DNA of 64,000 nucleotides from Dendrophyllia cribrosa (lineage: Eukaryota; Cnidaria; Anthozoa; Scleractinia; Dendrophylliidae). The position numbers and the translations under genes were made by a program. Below the pieces are notes generated by a model. The model was not told the DNA's origin, did no database searches, and was given only the letters and a program-made list of their open reading frames with translations. Below, piece after piece: positions 37,901 to 41,243 of the stretch. How positions within the stretch are numbered: position 1 is the first letter of the stretch; each line of letters opens with the position of its first letter. The stretch is from NCBI GenBank assembly GCA_024195265.1, contig JAJLRJ010000013.1:6409762-6473761 (forward strand), written 5' to 3'.

Positions 37901-40592
37901 AATTCAATTATCATATTGCATACTGCTCATGATCAGTGCATCGTGATCCTTCCTATCCAGCGTGCGAGAGCGAGCGATGCGAGGAGGGTAATGACAGAGA
38001 ACACGTGGCGGCTTGCGCCACGCGCGTTTCTTCCTCGCTTCGGTCGCTTTCCACTGTGCTTTTCTATCTCCATTCTATCACTCGTTCTCCAGGCGCGTCT
38101 GTCAGGAAAGCGCTAGACTCAAGTTCATTGTACCCTGGCAACGAGGTACAGAAGAATGATCTAGAGTCAGGCAGTCAGGCAGAATGATCTAGAGTCAGTC
38201 TACATTTGTAGAAATAAAAAATAATACGCACAGGAAAAACAGGAAAACGATCTTAAGAAATATTTAGCATTTAGTCGCAAAACTGTCAAAAATAGAATGG
38301 TCCACCTCCAATTCCACTTGTAGCCTGCACAACAAACGCTTTTGTTTTGGGGGGAAGGGTGGGCAGAGCGGCTAGCTTGGGGGTATGCAAGCGCGGAACT
38401 TGAGGCACGAAAAAAAAAAAAAAGGAAAAAAATACGCTTATTCCTGCAAAGGGTACTCTTACAAACATTTTCTTTATCAATCAAATCCTGACTAATATAG
38501 GATGTTTATACGTGCAACTAATTGTATTTTTCCATCGATCAGTGTAAGAGGATAATTGACTTGCAAGCTAGTTTTTGCTCGCCTCCAGCACTCTCGAAAA
38601 GGAAACGACTTCTAGGCAACTTCTAAGCCATTTTGGGGACGTACCGCTGGACAGGGTATGGTTTTTGTCCATTTTTGTCCTGAACATAACAAGGTATATA
38701 ATTTAACGTGGTTTGTCCTAAACAGGGTCTGAATCTGTCCTTATCCTAGGCAGGGTCCTAAAAGGTCAAGTAAGTGGGGCATGGCAGCATGGGCGGCAAT
38801 CTGAGCTGAGTCGCTTTGTTAGAATGTTCCGGAAAGTAGACAGGTTCGTAACAGAGGCTAACAAAAATACTTCCACTACGCCTAACGCGGTTCGAAATCG
38901 GAACTTTAAAAAAAACAATAATAATAATCCAAAGACCGGAAACCAACAATTGACGAACACGGACAACGTCACGTAAGACGATTGCAACACTACATTTATA
39001 CAGACAATGTCACGTCACTATTTGTTTCGTCTCGTGCAATAACAAGAGTAAAAGTACACTCACTGGTTGACGAAAGTTACGAAATGGAATCATTTGAATC
39101 GCAAAATCTTCACATTACATTGCAAACACACGGGTAAGATTGAATTGTTTTTGTTCATGTTCAATATTTTCCCACACTGTTTCATGAATACACGGCCCAG
39201 AAATGTTTAATATTGTCGTATTTGTTTACTCAAATCTTGGTCATGTTTATTTTTGATGGCGCTGGCCTCCGGGTCGCTTGTAGAAAATTAAAATCCCGAT
39301 ATTACTTAAGAACAATGGGTTAAAATTAAAGGTAGCGAGATCAAAGCTCCATTTACTTTTCACCTTGAGCCACATATTGACTACTGAAGCTGAACAGAAT
39401 TGTAATTTGAGCCCATGCTCGTGTTTTCTGCACATGACCTAGGGGTCGCATTGAACTGCGTGTTATTGTCTTTTTTCCTGTTTTACGAAATAATGTTTTA
39501 ACTAAAGTACATTACAGCTTTGTAGCTTGACAAAAACAGTTTTTTCATTGGCAAAAAGGTTTTCCTATGACAGATATTTGCTTTTGATAAGAGTTTCATG
39601 TTCGGAGCAAGGAAGCCCTTCGTGTCACGGATGTTCGTTGTGTAAAAATACACTTCACGTTTACGTCCCTCAACTAGACACTTTTATCGGGCCACCTTAG
39701 AAATTTTAACACAGTAGAATATAAAGGTTTTGCTTCAAGACCATGTCAGTTTGAACTTCAAAGTCAATGTACCAGTGGACTTTCACTGGTGTAAAAGTTT
39801 GCCTAAATTCATCCTCGCGCTCAAGCGCTACAAGAAGGGAATTTGTAAAGGCCAAAAATATCATAAAAATAGCATATTTCCCAAATTTATTTGGTGTAAT
39901 AGAAAGATCAAGAGATGTGTTATGAACCAGCCAAAGGACATTGGAAGATCTTATCGCGTTTGTCTGTACGAGCGAGAAGAAAATGCATCATTTTCCTCTA
40001 TTTTCGGCATGGATTTAAAGCCAAAATAGCGTTTTTTAGACTTTCCTCGATTTCGTTAAAACCAAAGCGCTTCTGAACCTTTGAGTAGTATTTTCGAAAA
40101 TAACTTACTATAGAAGTTTTTTGGGCAAAGTATGAAGAAATTCGAAATTTCACGAGTGACGCGGCATTCTCGATATTTACAGACATTGGCTCTTAATAAG
40201 CTGATTACATGTAAGCTTATCTTAAAAATAAAAGCCTTACAAAGTTGTAGTGACTTTGAATCGAAATGGTCGCAATTCTATTGACAAAAATAAAATTCAG
40301 CAACATTTGATTTCGTTTCCCTTTGCTTACCTTATTTTTTACTTGCTGGTGTGGACTTGCAACTTTTAGAAGAAGAGGGCTCAAAAAATTTCCGACTGTT
40401 TTTTCCAGTTGTTCATCGCTTTCGGCTGACGCGACGCGAAGAAAAACCCTCTCGAGAAGCTCTTTAAAAAGCAAAACATTGACAATAAATTCCTTGTTCA
40501 CTCTCGTCTGCTTTATCTTAACATTGGAGTAAAATAAATCATTAAAAATAAGAAAAATCTTTACCAAGTTCATCTTTCGCGCTGGCCGCCAT
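616..40592 (-). CDS. ECM29: ECM29 proteasome adaptor and scaffold, 38 exons, C-terminus off window
   Basis: ECM29 (vertebrate ECPAS/KIAA0368) is a long HEAT-repeat protein that binds the 26S proteasome, acts in its assembly and quality control, and links it to endosomal compartments. The start reads MAASAKDEL, close to the human start. Exons in gene order, plus coordinates: 40565-40592, 40331-40461, 33716-33805, 32463-32489, 31878-31996, 31120-31269, 30053-30230, 29667-29764, 29338-29379, 27899-27986, 26758-26868, 26242-26406, 25966-26015, 25762-25828, 23358-23480, 23080-23183, 22593-22731, 22168-22248, 21152-21281, 20778-20843, 19476-19579, 18859-18990, 18290-18473, 17382-17498, 16493-16581, 15478-15579, 14083-14283, 12647-12706, 11025-11079, 10429-10543, 8925-8993, 7164-7281, 6359-6447, 3984-4065, 3026-3105, 1875-1980, 1321-1368, 616-737. 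All introns are GT-AG and all phases join without a stop. Total 1,286 codons of about 1,850 expected. No frameshift is seen. Recognition rests on residue-by-residue similarity to the human protein as remembered, not on a search. Confidence 0.96.
945..969. repeat. Poly-G tract (25 G)
   Basis: An uninterrupted run of 25 G in ECM29 intron 37. Similar runs lie at 6720-6737 (intron 32) and 10648-10680 (intron 29, broken by one A). Their lengths in an assembly are unreliable. Confidence 0.9.
990..1149. mobile_element. Degenerate copy of the 16987-17168 hairpin MITE
   Basis: The phrases CATGCTGACGAGGC and CCATTTTGGAATAAGGTGT match the middle and right end of the element at 16987-17168; the left end is lost near the poly-G run. 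Confidence 0.65.
1321..1368 (-). CDS. ECM29: ECM29 exon 37 (48 nt)
   Basis: Sixteen codons, [16 protein letters not shown], phase 0 to 0. Human ESVRKAAELALKTLSK. Donor GTAAGG, acceptor TAG. Confidence 0.95.
1788..1819. repeat. (GTT)n microsatellite
   Basis: About ten GTT units following ACAAATAAAC. This may be the tail of a short retroposon; a similar AAC-rich tail in the other orientation lies at 42270-42290. Confidence 0.75.
1875..1980 (-). CDS. ECM29: ECM29 exon 36
   Basis: Residues 1195-1230: [20 protein letters not shown] then [15 protein letters not shown]. Human [20 protein letters not shown] and DDIK. Donor GTTTGT. Confidence 0.97.
2220..2683. mobile_element. Foldback MITE family 1, copy A
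   Basis: 464 bp whose two ends are inverted copies for roughly 180 bp (TTAAAGTGCACCTAACCCC at the left, its reverse complement at the right). TTAA stands at both outer edges, as expected of a TTAA target duplication. No coding capacity. Copy B is at 48474-48941. It lies in ECM29 intron 35. Confidence 0.9.
3026..3105 (-). CDS. ECM29: ECM29 exon 35
   Basis: Residues 1169-1195: [20 protein letters not shown] then WRVRQS. Human VDKYLKEILQDLVKNLTSNM and WRVRESS. Phase 0 to 2. Confidence 0.97.
3388..3779. mobile_element. TTAA MITE family 2, copy A
   Basis: 392 bp from TTAAAGGGACACTGTCAC to GTGACAATGCCCCTTTAA in intron 34, with TTAA at both edges. The interior holds the marker TGGCCAGGATGGAAATGGAT. 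Copy B at 7893-8285 is inverted relative to it. Confidence 0.88.
3984..4065 (-). CDS. ECM29: ECM29 exon 34
   Basis: Residues 1141-1168: [20 protein letters not shown] then LVPETKKT. Human [20 protein letters not shown]. Donor is the weak GTCGGT, but phase and alignment with exon 35 agree. Confidence 0.94.
4087..4494. mobile_element. MITE with TAGGTG(T/C)GGTTACACA ends
   Basis: About 408 bp in intron 33, with terminal inverted repeats TAGGTGTGGTTACACA at the left and the reverse complement of TAGGTGCGGTTACACA at the right. The interior repeats short CCGTGGTAAAT-like words. Confidence 0.8.
4795..5191. mobile_element. TTAA MITE family 2 relative
   Basis: Bounded by TTAAAGGGGCTTTGTCATAG and CTGACATAGCCCCTTTAA, TTAA at both ends, 397 bp, intron 33. 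It is a diverged relative of family 2. Confidence 0.82.
5192..6358. other. Rest of ECM29 intron 33; nothing recognised
   Basis: AT-rich with a GC-rich patch at 5219-5285 (GGGCCGAAGGCCC hairpin). ORFs here are under 85 codons and resemble nothing known to me. Confidence 0.5.
6359..6447 (-). CDS. ECM29: ECM29 exon 33
   Basis: Residues 1112-1141: [20 protein letters not shown] then LPKIVPKLF. Human [20 protein letters not shown]. Phase 0 to 2. Confidence 0.96.
6448..7163. other. ECM29 intron 32; poly-G run and probable repeat
   Basis: Contains the poly-G run 6720-6737 and a segment with GATGACGTCATATAAC and AAATAGCCGCCATCTTGG, which looks like transposon-derived sequence, but no element edges could be set. 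Confidence 0.4.
7164..7281 (-). CDS. ECM29: ECM29 exon 32
   Basis: Residues 1072-1111: [20 protein letters not shown] then [19 protein letters not shown]. Human [20 protein letters not shown] and KFMNLANHHAMWNSRK; the best-conserved part of the protein. Confidence 0.97.
7631..7680. repeat. Short AT-rich hairpin
   Basis: ATTAAGACGAGATTT is followed at close range by its reverse complement AAATCTCGTCTTAAT. Purpose unknown. Confidence 0.75.
7893..8285. mobile_element. TTAA MITE family 2, copy B (inverted)
   Basis: 393 bp, TTAA at both ends, in intron 31. Its left end TTAAAGGGACATTGTCACGC corresponds to the right end of copy A. Confidence 0.88.
8292..8442. mobile_element. 151-bp near-perfect palindromic hairpin element
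   Basis: GGGGCCGGATTCACGAAGCC at the left pairs with GGCTTCGCAAATCCGACCCC at the right, and pairing continues to a short loop near 8370. It starts seven bases after the family-2 copy ends. Confidence 0.85.
8443..8860. repeat. Dispersed repeat built from AAACACTCGAAAGAGTGTTT words
   Basis: Several copies of AAACACTC/GAGTGTTT words and GGTATCCAAACACC phrases. The same family recurs at about 7380-7560, 16200-16330, 19055-19310 and 44910-45115. No TIR edges could be fixed. Confidence 0.65.
8925..8993 (-). CDS. ECM29: ECM29 exon 31
   Basis: Residues 1049-1072: [20 protein letters not shown] then PE plus two bases. It takes the place of the human VKHEVSGETVVFQGGALGK loop. Donor GTAAGT. Confidence 0.9.
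9050..9740. repeat. Tandem array derived from TTAACCC MITE, six units
   Basis: About six units of 104-115 bp in intron 30, each beginning AGACTCAAAAGTTAGAAC. Their reverse complement matches the core of the TTAACCC MITE (copies at 31544, 46772 and 63325). A plus-oriented piece of the same core (9050-9140) precedes the array. Confidence 0.88.
9750..10348. mobile_element. Degenerate TTAA family-2 element
   Basis: Shares ATCCTGGCCATC with the family-2 interior and ends GCCCCTTTAA, with TTAA at 10345-10348. The left edge is unclear because it abuts the tandem array. Confidence 0.55.
10429..10543 (-). CDS. ECM29: ECM29 exon 30
   Basis: Residues 1011-1049: [20 protein letters not shown] then [17 protein letters not shown]. 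Human [18 protein letters not shown] and ELVSTLVETLMTGKR. Phase 1 to 2. Confidence 0.97.
10709..10990. mobile_element. MITE family 3 (CAATTGAGTGT ends)
   Basis: Inverted ends AGAGCGGTTTTCAATTGAGT and its counterpart ending ATTGAAAACTGCTCT, about 282 bp in intron 29. The interior carries several CCAATCA-type words. Partial copies: 13610-14075, 15001-15170, 18550-18805 and 20278-20460. Confidence 0.85.
11025..11079 (-). CDS. ECM29: ECM29 exon 29
   Basis: Residues 993-1011: [18 protein letters not shown] plus one base. Human SHLKEIQSAFVSVLSEND. Donor GTACGA. Confidence 0.93.
11345..12425. repeat. Satellite of ~265-275-bp units, four copies, with C- and G-tracts
   Basis: Starts of CTTCGACAATATTTTTGGG at 11356, 11631, 11896 and 12168 set the spacing at 275, 265 and 272 bp. 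Each unit has a long C-run, then GTTGATTTCGG..., then a G-rich GAGGGGGGAGG tract. Most of the length change is in the C-run. It lies in ECM29 intron 28. Confidence 0.95.
12647..12706 (-). CDS. ECM29: ECM29 exon 28
   Basis: Residues 973-992: [20 protein letters not shown], matching human [20 protein letters not shown]. Phase 0 to 0. Confidence 0.96.
13336..13484. mobile_element. Pogo/Tigger-like MITE with TA duplication
   Basis: 149 bp with ends CAGTGAAACCTGTATTAAGC and the reverse complement, flanked by TA on both sides. TIRs of this kind are typical of Tc1/mariner-pogo relatives. Confidence 0.85.
13610..14075. mobile_element. MITE family 3 copy split by a nested element
   Basis: The left part (13610-13817) has the AGTTGAGTGTTGTTAAACC end and three tandem 33-34-bp units ACCAATCACAACAGACGCAG... 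The right part (14012-14075) continues with GGTTTTGG and AGCCAATCACAAAGCGTAGC. The right TIR is missing: exon 27 begins a few bases further on. Confidence 0.75.
13818..14011. mobile_element. Nested hairpin MITE inside family 3
   Basis: CAATAGACCAATTTACAGTT at the left pairs with AACTGTAAAATGGTCTATTG at the right, and inner arms TGAGGCTGGAGTTGAC and GTCAACTCCAGCCTCA also pair. About 194 bp. Confidence 0.85.
14083..14283 (-). CDS. ECM29: ECM29 exon 27
   Basis: Residues 906-972: [35 protein letters not shown], and TIPYVRQ at the end. Human IELQFTIGEAITSAA, SVAARDAW and NPHVRQ. The donor is GTGGGG, and the intron sequence next to it is MITE-derived. Confidence 0.96.
14420..14642. mobile_element. 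TTAA hairpin MITE, 223 bp
   Basis: TTAAAGGGAACCTCCATTGT at the left and its reverse complement at the right, with inner arms around AACAAATTGACGTTAAATTG. TTAA at both edges. ECM29 intron 26. Confidence 0.9.
15478..15579 (-). CDS. ECM29: ECM29 exon 26
   Basis: Residues 872-905: [20 protein letters not shown] then [14 protein letters not shown]. Human [29 protein letters not shown]. Phase 0 to 0. Confidence 0.96.
15636..16085. repeat. ~80-bp tandem array, five units
   Basis: Units begin TTCATCCTGCATG and contain TAGTAGTATAATATGG and AGCCCCTC. One unit is enlarged by three tandem copies of an 18-bp GCACGGGCTTAGTAGTCC. Intron 25. Confidence 0.9.
16493..16581 (-). CDS. ECM29: ECM29 exon 25
   Basis: Residues 842-871: [20 protein letters not shown] then [10 protein letters not shown]. 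Human [20 protein letters not shown]. Phase 1 to 0. Confidence 0.93.
16987..17168. mobile_element. 182-bp palindromic MITE (GGCGGCC ends)
   Basis: TACACCTTATTCCAAAATGG and its reverse complement CCATTTTGGAATAAGGCGTA bound the element; inner arms TTAGCCCTCTTGGCCTC also pair. ECM29 intron 24. Confidence 0.92.
17382..17498 (-). CDS. ECM29: ECM29 exon 24
   Basis: Residues 803-842: [20 protein letters not shown] then [19 protein letters not shown]. Human [20 protein letters not shown]. Donor GTTTGT, phase 1 to 1. Confidence 0.96.
17940..18005 (-). repeat. tRNA-derived SINE fragment
   Basis: Minus strand reads GGTGCAGTGGTGAGAGCACT, an A-box-like phrase. A similar piece lies at 31845-31870. No full tRNA fold. 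Confidence 0.4.
18045..18215 (+). repeat. Dispersed pyrimidine-rich repeat, one unit
   Basis: Shares TATGAGCCAACT, CCCTCCCCTC and GGTGACCATTACATATGG with 21302-21755, 27066-27232 and 61195-61330. Confidence 0.8.
18290..18473 (-). CDS. ECM29: ECM29 exon 23
   Basis: Residues 742-803: [20 protein letters not shown], an acidic linker with [12 protein letters not shown], then [10 protein letters not shown]. Human HGSLLALGFTVGRYL. Donor GTTTGT, phase 0 to 1. Confidence 0.94.
18550..18805. mobile_element. MITE family 3 copy, near full length
   Basis: Bounded by TTTGCAATTGAGTGT and ACACTCAATTGAAAGC, in intron 22, opposite internal orientation to 10709-10990. Confidence 0.78.
18859..18990 (-). CDS. 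ECM29: ECM29 exon 22
   Basis: Residues 698-741: [20 protein letters not shown] then [20 protein letters not shown]. It aligns without a gap with human SLMNNSKEEMRELAALFYSV, so no extra exon is needed before it. Confidence 0.94.
19476..19579 (-). CDS. ECM29: ECM29 exon 21
   Basis: Residues 663-697: [20 protein letters not shown] then [14 protein letters not shown]. Human [25 protein letters not shown]. Phase 1 to 0. Confidence 0.95.
19580..20777. other. ECM29 intron 20; repeat fragments
   Basis: Holds a diverged inverted pair (GGCCTGCATTTCTCAAAATTCC about 19709, GAGAAATGCAGGCTAGGCCC about 19950) bounding roughly 260 bp, a second palindromic stretch about 19980-20110, and a family-3 half copy at 20278-20460. 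No exon. Confidence 0.55.
20778..20843 (-). CDS. ECM29: ECM29 exon 20
   Basis: Residues 641-663: [20 protein letters not shown] then IGG at the junction. Human NPVQIYIGLLQQLLAGVGG. Phase 1 to 1. Confidence 0.9.
21152..21281 (-). CDS. ECM29: ECM29 exon 19
   Basis: Residues 598-641: [20 protein letters not shown] then [18 protein letters not shown]. Human IVLYLRMCLAHSAGV and PAIGRYIRTL. Phase 0 to 1. Confidence 0.95.
21302..21755 (+). repeat. Pyrimidine-rich repeat, three-unit tandem
   Basis: Three units of about 120 bp, each with CTCCACTGACCCCC, CCCCATGGGTA and GGTGACCATTACATAT. In intron 18. The C/T-rich strand is the plus strand, that is, antisense to ECM29. Confidence 0.88.
22168..22248 (-). 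CDS. ECM29: ECM29 exon 18
   Basis: Residues 571-597: [20 protein letters not shown] then APPVFSQ. Human [20 protein letters not shown]. Phase 0 to 0, donor GTAAGT. Confidence 0.94.
22593..22731 (-). CDS. ECM29: ECM29 exon 17
   Basis: Residues 524-570. A charged stretch [16 protein letters not shown] is followed by [18 protein letters not shown], aligned with human MPSFPEMVYYIQEK. Phase 2 to 0. Confidence 0.94.
23080..23183 (-). CDS. ECM29: ECM29 exon 16
   Basis: Residues 490-524: [20 protein letters not shown] then [14 protein letters not shown]. Human has [23 protein letters not shown]. Donor GTATGT. Confidence 0.96.
23358..23480 (-). CDS. ECM29: ECM29 exon 15
   Basis: Residues 449-489: [20 protein letters not shown] then a helix [12 protein letters not shown]. 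Human reads EPETRLAIQEALSMM. Phase 0 to 0. Confidence 0.97.
23690..25720. repeat. 21-bp minisatellite, roughly 90 units, open on both strands
   Basis: Unit GCATCTTTCAAGATCTCTGCA with variants, filling most of ECM29 intron 14. The plus strand reads SFKISAA and the minus strand ILKDAAE in heptads, with open frames up to 241 and 204 codons. A block around ACTATCGTA is duplicated about 706 bp apart (24211 and 24917). Both ends fade into diverged units. Not a conserved exon: exons 14 and 15 join directly across it. Confidence 0.95.
25762..25828 (-). CDS. ECM29: ECM29 exon 14
   Basis: Residues 426-448: [20 protein letters not shown] then LCQ. Human has [20 protein letters not shown]. It is followed by intron 14, which contains the 21-bp minisatellite. 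Confidence 0.94.
25966..26015 (-). CDS. ECM29: ECM29 exon 13
   Basis: Residues 410-426: [16 protein letters not shown] plus two bases. Human DPKLLSMAYSAVGKLSS. Donor GTAAGT. Confidence 0.94.
26242..26406 (-). CDS. ECM29: ECM29 exon 12
   Basis: Residues 355-409. Strong match: [20 protein letters not shown], then [14 protein letters not shown], then [19 protein letters not shown]. Human has YDGLFG, LQFVHHIC and PLGPMLLNGLTKLI at the same positions. Phase 0 to 0. Confidence 0.97.
26758..26868 (-). CDS. ECM29: ECM29 exon 11
   Basis: Residues 318-354: [20 protein letters not shown] then [17 protein letters not shown], matching human PHLLRSRQAAETFPANIQ. The acceptor is placed at CATCAG because an in-frame TGA lies 9 nt further upstream; its pyrimidine tract is weak, so this edge is the least certain part. 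Confidence 0.9.
27066..27232 (+). repeat. Dispersed pyrimidine-rich repeat, one unit
   Basis: CTCCTATGAGCCAACTTGTG, CCCTCCCCTC and TTCCCCATGGGTAAGGCA match the 21302-21755 units. Confidence 0.8.
27899..27986 (-). CDS. ECM29: ECM29 exon 10
   Basis: Residues 288-317: [20 protein letters not shown] then LLPPGSTQQ. Aligns with human [20 protein letters not shown]. Phase 2 to 0. Confidence 0.93.
28260..29222. mobile_element. hAT-like non-autonomous element, 963 bp
   Basis: Ends CAGGGGTTTCAAAA and the reverse complement TTTTGAAACCCCTG are typical of hAT elements. CATGT directly precedes the left end and directly follows the right end. The interior has GGGGGGCATGCCCCCAGACC, a phrase common near such ends. 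An 88-codon ORF inside resembles nothing known to me. ECM29 intron 9. Confidence 0.82.
29338..29379 (-). CDS. ECM29: ECM29 exon 9 (42 nt)
   Basis: Residues 274-288: [14 protein letters not shown]. It corresponds to human SVATAADLELKSKQS. Short, but phase 2 to 2, with an AACAG acceptor and a GTAATC donor. Confidence 0.88.
29667..29764 (-). CDS. ECM29: ECM29 exon 8
   Basis: Residues 242-274: [20 protein letters not shown] then [12 protein letters not shown]. The human counterpart is [20 protein letters not shown]. Phase 0 to 2, donor GTGCGT. Confidence 0.95.
30053..30230 (-). CDS. ECM29: ECM29 exon 7 (low-complexity linker)
   Basis: Residues 182-241. A Ser/Thr/Ala-rich linker ([20 protein letters not shown]) runs into [20 protein letters not shown] and PNKLEQ. 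In human the same place has a Ser/Gly-rich linker followed by PPPGMSFYAAKRV. Likely a flexible loop between HEAT blocks. Confidence 0.95.
30240..30935. mobile_element. tRNA-derived SINE sequences, inverted pair
   Basis: At 30425-30500 the A-box phrase TGTAGCTCAGTGGTTGGAGC and the B-box GGTTCGATTCC stand about 50 bp apart, as in a tRNA-derived SINE head. Tail sequences with TTTCTCATTTCATTAC occur at about 30327 and, reversed, at about 30820, forming an inverted pair in intron 6. The acceptor stem does not close, so this is not a tRNA gene. Confidence 0.7.
31120..31269 (-). CDS. ECM29: ECM29 exon 6
   Basis: Residues 132-182. [17 protein letters not shown] is followed by [20 protein letters not shown], matching the human [22 protein letters not shown] segment. 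Phase 2 to 2. Confidence 0.95.
31544..31766. mobile_element. TTAACCC MITE, copy at 31.5 kb
   Basis: 223 bp from TTAACCTTACCACTTCC to GAGAGTTAAGGGTTAA with the core TCCTATGGTGTGACCATTCA. ECM29 intron 5, close to exon 5. Confidence 0.8.
31878..31996 (-). CDS. ECM29: ECM29 exon 5
   Basis: Residues 93-132. It begins [20 protein letters not shown] and ends HGKPPPQQD plus two bases. Human reads NFTIIYVKMGYPRLPVEKQ and GKPQPQQD. Acceptor CAG, donor GTGAGT, phase 0 to 2. Confidence 0.95.
32079..32345. mobile_element. Truncated TTGAAGGGCTCC MITE
   Basis: TTGAAGGCCTCCAGGAAAG matches the ends of the elements at 48009, 50915 and 53600; the right end is lost. Confidence 0.6.
32463..32489 (-). CDS. ECM29: ECM29 exon 4 (27-nt microexon)
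   Basis: Nine codons, DPSIPAFVS, phase 0 to 0, donor GTAAGT and acceptor TAG. It fills exactly the DPAAVSFVT gap of the human protein between exons 3 and 5, which supports so small an exon. Confidence 0.9.
32776..32900. mobile_element. Palindromic hairpin element
   Basis: Arms AACAACTATTCACCGAAGTG and its partner, with GGTAGTGGTGGATATTTACC opposite GGTAAATATCCACCACTACC, leave a loop of only a few bases around GCGAAGCGGC. Confidence 0.88.
32901..33715. other. ECM29 intron 3; nothing recognised
   Basis: AT-rich, with short imperfect repeats CTACTGCAATAATATC/CAACTATTGCAATAATA (33298-33345). No exon seen. Confidence 0.5.
33716..33805 (-). CDS. ECM29: ECM29 exon 3
   Basis: Residues 54-83, phase 0 to 0. 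It reads [20 protein letters not shown] then [10 protein letters not shown], matching the human stretch around [18 protein letters not shown]. Acceptor TAG, donor GTGAGT. Intron 2, which precedes it, is 6.5 kb and holds the large inverted repeat. Confidence 0.96.
34793..34931. mobile_element. 139-bp palindromic MITE (ATTGACTGAGT ends)
   Basis: ATTGACTGAGTTAGGTCGGG and the reverse complement bound arms AAAATATTTGGCTCTCGGTC. A diverged copy is at 44228-44370. Confidence 0.88.
35140..35545 (+). repeat. 77-bp tandem array in a dispersed repeat
   Basis: Four units spaced 77 bp (CTGAGAG/CTAGGAG at 35165, 35242, 35319 and 35396), each with ACTCCCCCCTGGATGGGATG. The array is followed by GTACCCATTTAAACACCTGG. 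Single-unit relatives, one inverted, lie at 42420-42590 and 45870-46120; the latter ends in a tRNA-like head on the minus strand. Confidence 0.9.
36032..37397 (+). repeat. Large inverted repeat, left arm (1,366 bp)
   Basis: Begins TTAAGAGCCAATGTCTGTAA and ends near ATTCTAACTAAGCGGCTCAC, in ECM29 intron 2. It pairs with 38813-40196 across a 1.4-kb spacer. A 99-codon ORF (36199-36498, minus) is also open in the other arm with a handful of differences; it resembles nothing known to me. Confidence 0.93.
37398..38812. other. Spacer between the arms of the large inverted repeat
   Basis: 1,415 bp. A stretch at 37660-37810 repeats GTATCGAAAACTCGGACCC-like words (about 48 bp apart), and 38640-38760 has several GACAGGGT/AGGGTC words. 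No gene recognised. Confidence 0.55.
38813..40196 (-). repeat. Large inverted repeat, right arm (1,384 bp)
   Basis: Mirror of the left arm with scattered substitutions; its outer edge reads GACATTGGCTCTTAA. TTAA stands at both outer edges, which would fit a TTAA target duplication. The companion 99-codon ORF is at 39730-40029, plus. Confidence 0.93.
40331..40461 (-). CDS. ECM29: ECM29 exon 2
   Basis: Residues 10-53. It carries [19 protein letters not shown], aligning with human LERVFLRLGHAETDEQLQN, then a FLSPLLLKV helix of the first HEAT unit. It starts phase 1 and ends phase 0 at a GTAAGC donor. Confidence 0.96.
40565..40592 (-). CDS. ECM29: ECM29 exon 1 (start)
   Basis: Contains the ATG at 40592-40590 and encodes MAASAKDEL plus one base. 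The donor is GTAAAG. A downstream ATG in the same exon lies in another frame and would read into the intron, so the upstream ATG, which matches the MAAA...DEL start of the human protein, is chosen. Confidence 0.93.
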
Positions 40593-40630
40593 GTTGAATT
40601 ATCAAACGCGTGTCATTGAAGTGTGAAACA

Positions 40631-40639
40631 GCTGACTCA
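40631..40639 (-). promoter_or_regulatory. Antioxidant-response/Maf-type element near ECM29 start
   Basis: On the minus strand TGAGTCAGC fits the core TGA[G/C]nnnGC bound by CNC-bZIP/small Maf factors; it also holds a TGACTCA AP-1 core. It lies about 40 bp upstream of the ECM29 ATG. NRF1-type factors control proteasome genes in other animals. A 9-bp site can arise by chance. Confidence 0.4.
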
Positions 40640-41233
40640 GTGTGATTGTGTGAAATCGGTGCACACTCGCGCGCGTACGCCGCGTATCCCACGCGCGAAA
40701 AAATAACGCAACAATATTTTATATTTAGGGACATCGTTTTTGTGGATTCTTCTAAAGTTGTCCAGAACACAAAGAAAGACATCTTTGCAATGCAAGGCTG
40801 GCACTTCGGCAAAATGGCAGATTTATAATTATCGGCAAAACTGAGAAGTAGAAGAAAAGTAGAAGACTCTGATTTTTCCAACAAATCAGAAGAAATGTGC
40901 CAGTTTTTCAAGAAACGTGGGTACCCTGACTCTGTTGTTAATACGGGCCAACAACGTGCACAACAGATCGACAGACAGTCAGCACTACAAACGCCACAGA
41001 AGGAAGAGAACGAGAGAATTCCATTCACCCTCACTTTCCACCCACACAACAACGTCAGCTATTTGAATCTTTTTACGGTGGTCAATTTACCTTATCGACT
41101 CAGTCGATAAAACTAAATTCTCGTGTTTCATCCCCCCACCGACGCAGCACCACAGTTTCTCTAGAAACTAACCCCATTCATGAGAAGTAGAAGAGTTGAT
41201 TGGGGGAGGGAGGGAAGACAAAGTCATGCAGCT

Positions 41234-41243
41234 GTCACGTGAA
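41234..41243 (+). promoter_or_regulatory. CLEAR box (TFEB/MITF-type E-box) upstream of mucolipin
   Basis: The sequence GTCACGTGAA differs from the CLEAR consensus GTCACGTGAC in the last base only. It lies 152 bp before the mucolipin ATG. Vertebrate MCOLN1 is a known TFEB target through such boxes. Binding here is inferred. Confidence 0.6.

Noticed and set aside
36199..40029. 99-codon ORFs in the arms of the large inverted repeat as a gene
   Set aside because: Both copies are part of the repeat, differ mostly by replacements, and resemble no known protein.
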